Positions 6,712-10,679 of a stretch of DNA of 10,679 nt are shown here, one piece after another (position 1 is the first letter of the stretch; each line of letters begins with the position of its first letter). Source of the stretch: Fibrobacterota bacterium (GTDB lineage Bacteria; Fibrobacterota; Chitinivibrionia; Chitinivibrionales; JANQEN01); assembly GCA_030619215.1 (NCBI GenBank), contig JAUXBV010000057.1, positions 1-10,679 of the forward strand, written 5' to 3'. Under the pieces are notes generated by a model that saw nothing but the letters and a program-made list of their open reading frames with translations, ran no database searches and was not told where the DNA came from. Both the position numbers and the translations under genes were made by a program.

Positions 6712-6747
6712 ATTTCGAAGACTAATTTTATTTTTGGGATTTGTGTT

Positions 6748-8337
6748 TTATCTATTTTTCCTGGCATGACTGATCAGCGGCTTCCGGCCTTTTTCCTTAA
6801 AGCTGACAACGATTTTCTCTGCTTTATCAAAAGGGACAGTTATAAAAGAAAATTTGTCCATTACCTGTATATCTCTGATATGTTTGGACTTAATTGAGAC
6901 TCTGCTCATAATAAGCTCAACAAGTTTTCCGGCATTAATCCTGTCTTTCTTACCAAGTGCGACAAAAAGCCTTGCTTTACCCTGTTGATCAAGTTGCTTT
7001 CCCTTTGCACCGGCCTCTTTTATTTCACCATAGGCATCAGGATTGAGTTCTTCTTCGAAACAATAGTTAAGTATAGCAGCTAATATTTCTGCCGGAGTAT
7101 TATCCTCAAGCAATTTCTTAGCCCAGTTATGATATTTTATATCAATCTCATCTTCAAGAATAGCAGTCAGGTCATCGTATATCTTTTTCTTTTTGGCTTT
7201 TATAATATCTTTTACCTTCGGTACTTTTGATTTCTTAATATCGGTCTTGGCGACCCGCTGTATGAACATCAGTCGCTTATATTCACTGGGAGTAATAAAC
7301 GTAATAGCGGTGCCCTCATTCCCGGCCCTTCCTGTACGACCTATTCGATGAACATACGACTCCGGATCTTGAGGTAGTGAATAGTTTATAACGTGGGTGA
7401 GATTATAAACATCAATTCCACGTGCTGCGACATCTGTTGCTATAAGAATATTGACTCTTTGTTTCTTAAATTTATTTAGAGTTCTTTCTCTTTGCGCCTG
7501 TGATATATCTCCATGAATAGCTTCTGCGTCATATCCTCTATCCACTAAATGAGTTACAACAGAATCAACATCACTCTTTGTTCTGCAGAAGACCAAACCG
7601 TAAAAATCCTCTTCAATGTCAATTATCCTGCATAGCGCCTCAAATTTATCAGGGGCTTTTACCTCAAAGTATATTTGCTCCGTCAGATTAGTTGTCAGTG
7701 GCTCTTTCTTAATTGCAAGAAGCTCATAACCGTCCATGTATTTGTGTGCAAGGTCCTTTATCCTTCCCGGCATTGTTGCAGAAAAAAGCAGCGTTCTTTT
7801 ATCAGGATTTGTATGCTTCATTATTTCTTCAATATCGTCGACAAATCCCATATTAAGCATTTCATCACCCTCATCAAGTATCAGGTGCTCGATTTTTCCA
7901 AGCTTTAGTGTCTTTCTGTTAAGATGATCTATTACCCTCCCCGGAGTCCCAACTACAATATGCACACCCTTTTTCAATCTGCGTAACTGCTGATCAATAG
8001 ATTGACCACCATATATCGGTACTATTTTGATATCCTTGTTTCCTTTGAGTGAATTGATTTCTTCTGATACCTGAATGGCCAACTCTCGTGTAGGAACCAG
8101 GATCAGTGCCTGAACTGTTTTGGAATCTGCGTTAACCATTTCTATCAGGGGTAATCCAAATGCACCTGTTTTGCCTGTGCCTGTTTGGGCCTGGGCGATG
8201 ATATTAGTATCATCTCTCAGCATTACAGGGATAGTCATAGCCTGAATTGCGGTTGGCTCTTCAAAACCCTTTTTATTAATTGCGTCCAGTGCTTTTGCTG
8301 AAAGCCCGAGGTCATTAAATGTCTTTTTGTTTGCCAT
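6748..8337 (-). CDS. DEAD-box ATP-dependent RNA helicase with DbpA-type RNA-binding domain
   Basis: RNA helicase of the DeaD/CsdA/DbpA group, which remodels RNA in ribosome assembly, cold adaptation or mRNA turnover. The 529-residue protein contains all core motifs in order: Q motif with GFEEPTAIQ (24-32), Walker A AQTGTGKT (50-57), PTRELA (82-87), GG (110-111), TPGR (131-134), motif II as DEGD (155-158), SAT (186-188), the second RecA domain with LVFCRTK (248-254), ATDVAARGIDV (300-310) and HRIGRTGRAG (330-339). A lysine-rich linker (about 367-385) leads to a helical region and a DbpA-like RNA-binding domain (about 455-522), then a short basic tail. Motif II is DEGD rather than DEAD; Asp and Glu needed for catalysis are kept. 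A likely promoter lies 20 bases upstream, with a weak AAGAG ribosome binding site. It appears monocistronic. Confidence 0.93.
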   Translation of the reverse strand: MANKKTFNDLGLSAKALDAINKKGFEEPTAIQAMTIPVMLRDDTNIIAQAQTGTGKTGAFGLPLIEMVNADSKTVQALILVPTRELAIQVSEEINSLKGNKDIKIVPIYGGQSIDQQLRRLKKGVHIVVGTPGRVIDHLNRKTLKLGKIEHLILDEGDEMLNMGFVDDIEEIMKHTNPDKRTLLFSATMPGRIKDLAHKYMDGYELLAIKKEPLTTNLTEQIYFEVKAPDKFEALCRIIDIEEDFYGLVFCRTKSDVDSVVTHLVDRGYDAEAIHGDISQAQRERTLNKFKKQRVNILIATDVAARGIDVYNLTHVINYSLPQDPESYVHRIGRTGRAGNEGTAITFITPSEYKRLMFIQRVAKTDIKKSKVPKVKDIIKAKKKKIYDDLTAILEDEIDIKYHNWAKKLLEDNTPAEILAAILNYCFEEELNPDAYGEIKEAGAKGKQLDQQGKARLFVALGKKDRINAGKLVELIMSRVSIKSKHIRDIQVMDKFSFITVPFDKAEKIVVSFKEKGRKPLISHARKNR

Positions 8338-8357
8338 ATATTTCTCTTATTCTAATT

Positions 8358-8387
8358 ATTATCCATTTGCTCAATCGAACTTAACAA
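8358..8387 (-). promoter_or_regulatory. Sigma70-like promoter of the helicase gene
   Basis: On the minus strand TTGTTA (plus 8382-8387) is followed after 18 bases by GATAAT (plus 8358-8363): four of six and five of six matches to consensus. Transcription would start about 15 bases before the helicase ATG, leaving room for the weak AAGAG ribosome binding site. Confidence 0.45.
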
Positions 8388-8494
8388 ACATACCCTATTA
8401 CCTTTAAAAAAGATACCAAAACATCTCTAAGCATAATAAGTATATGTGTTCAAGCCGAACAGAAAGCTTCCTCTATCTCTAAAAAAATCTTTTC

Positions 8495-9007
8495 TTAATT
8501 ATCTATCTTTTGCCAATCAACAACAACAGGCTCTCTTTTTATGGTAAGCTTCCGGCAGGTAACACCGCTCTGGTCAAACATCTTCCTGGATGCTTTGACA
8601 GAATCGGTATCCGCATACTTATCCGACAGGTAAACTATCTCTTTGATACCCGATTGAATAAGAACCTTGGCACATTCGTTGCAAGGGAAGAGCGCGATAT
8701 ATATGGAGCATCCGTTAAGGTCTGCTGAAATGCTGTTAAGTACTGCGTTCAATTCGGCATGGCAGACGTATGGGTATTTAGTATCCAGGAAATCACCCTC
8801 CCGGTTCCAGGGAAGGTCATCGTCAGAGCATCCTGTTGGGAAACCATTATAGCCGACGCCGACTATTTTCTTCTTCTCATTTACAATACACGCACCAACC
8901 TGTGTATTTGGATCTTTGCTCCGTAATGCTGACATGAGAGCAATGCCCATGAAATATTCATCCCAGGAGAGGTAATCCGTCCTTTTGTTTATTTTCCGTT
9001 TTCCCAT
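8495..9007 (-). CDS. dCMP deaminase (ComEB/DCTD type)
   Basis: Zinc-dependent deaminase converting dCMP to dUMP, feeding thymidylate synthase. The 170-residue protein has the cytidine/deoxycytidylate deaminase fold: N-terminal helix [25 protein letters not shown] (15-39), the strand-loop [10 protein letters not shown] (51-60) typical of allosteric dCMP deaminases, the zinc and proton-shuttle motif CHAELNAV (82-89, zinc ligand H83, catalytic E85), and PCNEC (108-112, zinc ligands C109 and C112). Length fits the T4 and human type. It lies 35 bases after rpiB on the same strand and is probably cotranscribed. No clear ribosome binding site is present; GATAAT directly precedes the ATG but is most likely chance in this AT-rich gap. 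It is distinct from RibD or tRNA adenosine deaminases, which lack the long loop before the zinc motif. Confidence 0.92.
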   Translation of the reverse strand: MGKRKINKRTDYLSWDEYFMGIALMSALRSKDPNTQVGACIVNEKKKIVGVGYNGFPTGCSDDDLPWNREGDFLDTKYPYVCHAELNAVLNSISADLNGCSIYIALFPCNECAKVLIQSGIKEIVYLSDKYADTDSVKASRKMFDQSGVTCRKLTIKREPVVVDWQKIDN

Positions 9008-9042
9008 ATTATCAAAACTTCAACAGTTTTTTTCTTACTTAA

Positions 9043-9507
9043 TTACAAATCCTCTTTTTCGGTTATCTCATCAATCTGCTTTACACGTCTTTCATGCCGT
9101 CCGCCTTCAAATTCCTCTTCAAGCCATATCCTCAGAACTTTGGAAGCTATATCCAGTGGAGTAATCCTTTCGCCCAATACGAGCACATTGGCATTATTAT
9201 GCTGGCGTGAATACCTGGCCATATCTTCAGTCACGCACAGCGCTGCCCTTATTCCCTTGAACCGATTCGCAACCATGGATGCACCCAGTCCCGATCCGCA
9301 TATCGCAATGCCTCTTGCATATTCTCCGCTTGCTACGCCTTTTGCCACACGCGCCGCATAAATGGGATAATCCACCGAATCCATGCTGTTGGTTCCTATG
9401 TCTTTATGCTGAATACCTAACCTGTCTAATTCGGTTTTAATAAATTCTTTCAATGCATAGCCTGCATGATCGCTGCCGATGATTATTTTTTCACTAGGTG
9501 GTGACAC
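9043..9507 (-). CDS. rpiB: Ribose-5-phosphate isomerase B
   Basis: Interconverts ribose 5-phosphate and ribulose 5-phosphate in the pentose phosphate pathway; relatives in the RpiB/LacAB family use other sugar phosphates. The 154-residue protein shows GSDHAGYALK (11-20), the DYP motif (46-48), the active-site loop CGSGLGAS (70-77) with the presumed catalytic base C70, ARYSRQHNNANVLVLGER (97-114) with H103, and the phosphate-binding GGRHERR (135-141). The start is GTG, supported by a strong AGGGGAG (plus strand 9513-9519) five bases before it. It heads the minus-strand pair with the dCMP deaminase gene. In several bacteria rpiB is grouped with glyA, a dCMP deaminase gene and nrdR; glyA is absent here. 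The Cys-type loop argues against the Glu-type actinobacterial enzymes. Confidence 0.94.
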   Translation of the reverse strand: MSPPSEKIIIGSDHAGYALKEFIKTELDRLGIQHKDIGTNSMDSVDYPIYAARVAKGVASGEYARGIAICGSGLGASMVANRFKGIRAALCVTEDMARYSRQHNNANVLVLGERITPLDIASKVLRIWLEEEFEGGRHERRVKQIDEITEKEDL

Positions 9508-9605
9508 GGTATCTCCCCTTTTATTGGGTGATGAAATATTACTCGCTGAATTTTAATCGCAATAAAATAAGTAATGAAATATAATCTACTTTAAATGATG
9601 TTCCA

Positions 9606-9636
9606 ACAAAAAGATTTAAAATGAGAACCTTTTTGT
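9606..9636. repeat. Inverted repeat in the sigma-factor upstream region
   Basis: ACAAAAAG (9606-9613) and CTTTTTGT (9629-9636) are exact reverse complements with a 15-base spacer. The right arm runs into the TGTAAC box of the presumed sigma-operon promoter, so it may be an operator or a short hairpin. With mostly A/T bases, chance is possible. Confidence 0.4.
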
Positions 9637-9664
9637 AACAAACAGCTCCTTTTGGATATCTAAT
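9634..9664 (+). promoter_or_regulatory. ECF-type promoter of the sigma operon (proposed autoregulation)
   Basis: TGTAAC at 9634-9639, followed about 17 bases later by ATATCTAAT (9656-9664), resembles the AAC-containing -35 and the TC/CTAA-like -10 of promoters used by ECF sigma factors. It lies 20 bases before the sigma gene start. ECF genes commonly drive their own operon, so this is the likely autoregulated promoter. The assignment is by eye and from one site only. Confidence 0.35.
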
Positions 9665-9684
9665 AAAATGAAAAGTGAATAGAT

Positions 9685-10218
9685 ATGAATGAGCTCGACG
9701 AAATAACAATAAAATCTGCAGCAAAGGGAGACAAGAAATCATTTAAAAAGGTATATGATCATTACAGTTCTTTTGTATGGAAAGTCATTTTTCGAACAGT
9801 GAAAGGAGACAGGGACGCAGCGGAAAAAATATTACAGGACGTCTTTATAAAGGTATATAAAAAATTAACATCATTTAAATTCAGTGCTTCGTTTTCAACA
9901 TGGTTATTCAGAATTACCTATAATGAAACATTATTATACTTAAAGAAAAAGAAAAAGCAAAATGAAAGATTGGTCCCTTTTGATGACTCATTCGGTAAAG
10001 AAGACAAAAATGTTATATATGAAAATAAAGAGCTTGTTACAATGATACTAAACAAACTTTCTACAAATGAACGCTTTTTGCTGGTTTCACGGGAGGTAAA
10101 TGATATCCCGTTTGAAGACCTTGCACAAATAACAGGCCAAACATCCGGAGCATTAAGAACACAGCTTCACAGGATTAAGGAAGCTATTAAGAAACATTTT
10201 AAAACTGATGATGTGTAA
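9685..10218 (+). CDS. ECF-type RNA polymerase sigma factor
   Basis: Alternative sigma factor of the extracytoplasmic-function class, which directs RNA polymerase to a small stress or envelope regulon. The 177-residue protein has only the two ECF domains: region 2 (about 18-92) with SFKKVYDHY, AAEKILQDVFIKVYKKL and the -10-recognising FSASFSTWLFRITYNE (51-66), a variable linker (about 93-113), and region 4 (about 114-170) with LSTNERFLLVSREVNDIPFEDLAQITG and the recognition helix SGALRTQLHRIKEAIKKHF. A lysine run coded by A-rich sequence follows region 2. Length is typical. The start at 9685 is forced, since the ATG at 9668 meets a stop; the ribosome binding site is weak. It is divergent from rpiB and 15 bases ahead of a membrane-protein gene, the usual place for an anti-sigma factor. 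AT-rich compared with rpiB. The ECF group cannot be named. Confidence 0.93.
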   Translation: MNELDEITIKSAAKGDKKSFKKVYDHYSSFVWKVIFRTVKGDRDAAEKILQDVFIKVYKKLTSFKFSASFSTWLFRITYNETLLYLKKKKKQNERLVPFDDSFGKEDKNVIYENKELVTMILNKLSTNERFLLVSREVNDIPFEDLAQITGQTSGALRTQLHRIKEAIKKHFKTDDV

Positions 10219-10233
10219 CAGGGAGATAGGGTA

Positions 10234-10629
10234 ATGAAAAACGAAGAACGTTTTTACGAAGAATTAGGCAACATACCGGAACTACCTGATACTGCTTATC
10301 CGAAAATAGCAAAAAAAATAAGAACTCATGAATTGATCATACGATCTATATGGCTGATTGCAGCCTGTATTGTACTGGTTGTCGGCGGTTTTGAATATAT
10401 CCAATATGAGAATCATAAAAATGAAGAGCTGATTATGGAAGTTGCAGAAGAGTTACAGACAATAGATGACTATTTCAACATGCGTGATATGGAGCAGAGT
10501 ATTACCATGTATACTTTTGAAGAAGCCGAATCCGAAGATGACATTTCGGAAATCATGGACTATTTCAGCGGGAATAATATTGAACAGGATGTTGAGATGT
10601 ACACAATAATAAATAATGGGTTGTTATAA
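10234..10629 (+). CDS. Small single-pass membrane protein, likely anti-sigma or signal partner
   Basis: A 131-residue protein of no family I recognise. The N-terminal 34 residues are charged and cytoplasmic in the predicted topology, and would be the place to bind the sigma factor; they hold no clear zinc-binding HxxxCxxC motif. One membrane segment spans about 35-53 (IIRSIWLIAACIVLVVGGF). The remaining 78 residues are acidic and presumably periplasmic. They contain a duplication: DYFNMRDMEQSITMYT (79-94) and DYFSGNNIEQDVEMYT (109-124) are exactly 30 residues apart and share DYF, EQ and MYT. A good ribosome binding site GGGAG (10221-10225) lies eight bases before the ATG, and the gene follows the sigma gene by 15 bases. 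Position and topology suggest an anti-sigma factor of unusual type; a sensor or accessory protein is possible. Confidence 0.75.
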   Translation: MKNEERFYEELGNIPELPDTAYPKIAKKIRTHELIIRSIWLIAACIVLVVGGFEYIQYENHKNEELIMEVAEELQTIDDYFNMRDMEQSITMYTFEEAESEDDISEIMDYFSGNNIEQDVEMYTIINNGLL

Positions 10630-10656
10630 CAGTATGTTGAGCGGGAGGACATGATA

Positions 10657-10679
10657 ATGGCCTATCCGCTCCTACATAA
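10657..10679 (+). CDS. Start of a third gene in the sigma operon (cut by window end)
   Basis: GGGAGG at 10643-10648 is a strong ribosome binding site, eight bases before an ATG at 10657 and two before an in-frame ATG at 10651; the former spacing is better. The reading begins MAYPLLH and stays open to the window end. It follows the membrane-protein gene by 27 bases, so it is probably cotranscribed. The product is unknown. In comparable operons the third gene is often a periplasmic or envelope protein, but nothing here shows that. Confidence 0.5.

Noticed and set aside
6712..6747. Bidirectional terminator between the converging glycosyltransferase and helicase genes
   Set aside because: Only a five-base A/T stem (AAATT/AATTT) can be drawn; too weak to call, though T-rich sequence follows.
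9539..9742. Minus-strand frame of 67 codons across the rpiB / sigma gap
   Set aside because: Hydrophobic by AT-richness, overlaps the start of the sigma gene and the promoter region, no ribosome binding site.
9930..9965. A-rich run in the sigma gene as a programmed frameshift site
   Set aside because: The frame continues normally into a complete region 4, so a slip would only truncate the protein; the run is explained by lysine codons.

Overview
The window reads as a piece of chromosome from a diderm (Gram-negative-type) bacterium of moderate-to-low GC. The diderm call rests on a LolC/E-type lipoprotein-release permease. No gene fixes the phylum, and I do not assign one. Most genes are housekeeping. 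The AT-rich stretches (a PIN-toxin pair at about 4.66-5.3 kb and a sigma-factor operon from about 9.7 kb) look more accessory.

Layout. Minus strand, 2944 to 1: lysS (class II lysyl-tRNA synthetase, GTG start), then a lolC/lolE-type permease, then what is probably the first codons of lolD at the window edge. A divergent, gene-free 377-base region separates lysS from a plus-strand FAD-dependent oxidoreductase of the geranylgeranyl-reductase family (3322-4488). It is followed by about 180 bases that read as coding in another frame but have no usable start, a probable gene remnant. The minus strand then carries a PIN-domain (VapC-like) toxin gene, translationally coupled to a small downstream gene that is probably its antitoxin. 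After a 304-base intergenic stretch comes a plus-strand GT4 glycosyltransferase (5599-6711), convergent with a minus-strand DEAD-box RNA helicase (6748-8337). Further minus-strand genes are a dCMP deaminase and rpiB, 35 bases apart and probably one operon. Divergent from rpiB is an ECF sigma factor, a small single-pass membrane protein that is a likely anti-sigma or sensor, and the start of a third gene cut by the window end.

How the parts work together. lysS-lolC-lolD resembles a gene order I recall from other diderm bacteria. rpiB (pentose phosphate interconversion) and dCMP deaminase (dUMP supply for dTMP) both serve nucleotide precursor metabolism. The sigma operon looks like a self-regulated envelope-response unit with a plausible ECF-type promoter in front of it.

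Points most worth a second look: a REP-like palindrome that encodes the last residues of LysS; the out-of-frame coding-like tail after the oxidoreductase; a 30-residue internal duplication in the membrane protein next to the sigma factor; the toxin-first TA pair; and several genes with a -10-like box 8 to 10 bases before the ATG and no Shine-Dalgarno, suggesting leaderless transcripts. I saw no tRNA, rRNA, CRISPR array or intact insertion sequence.
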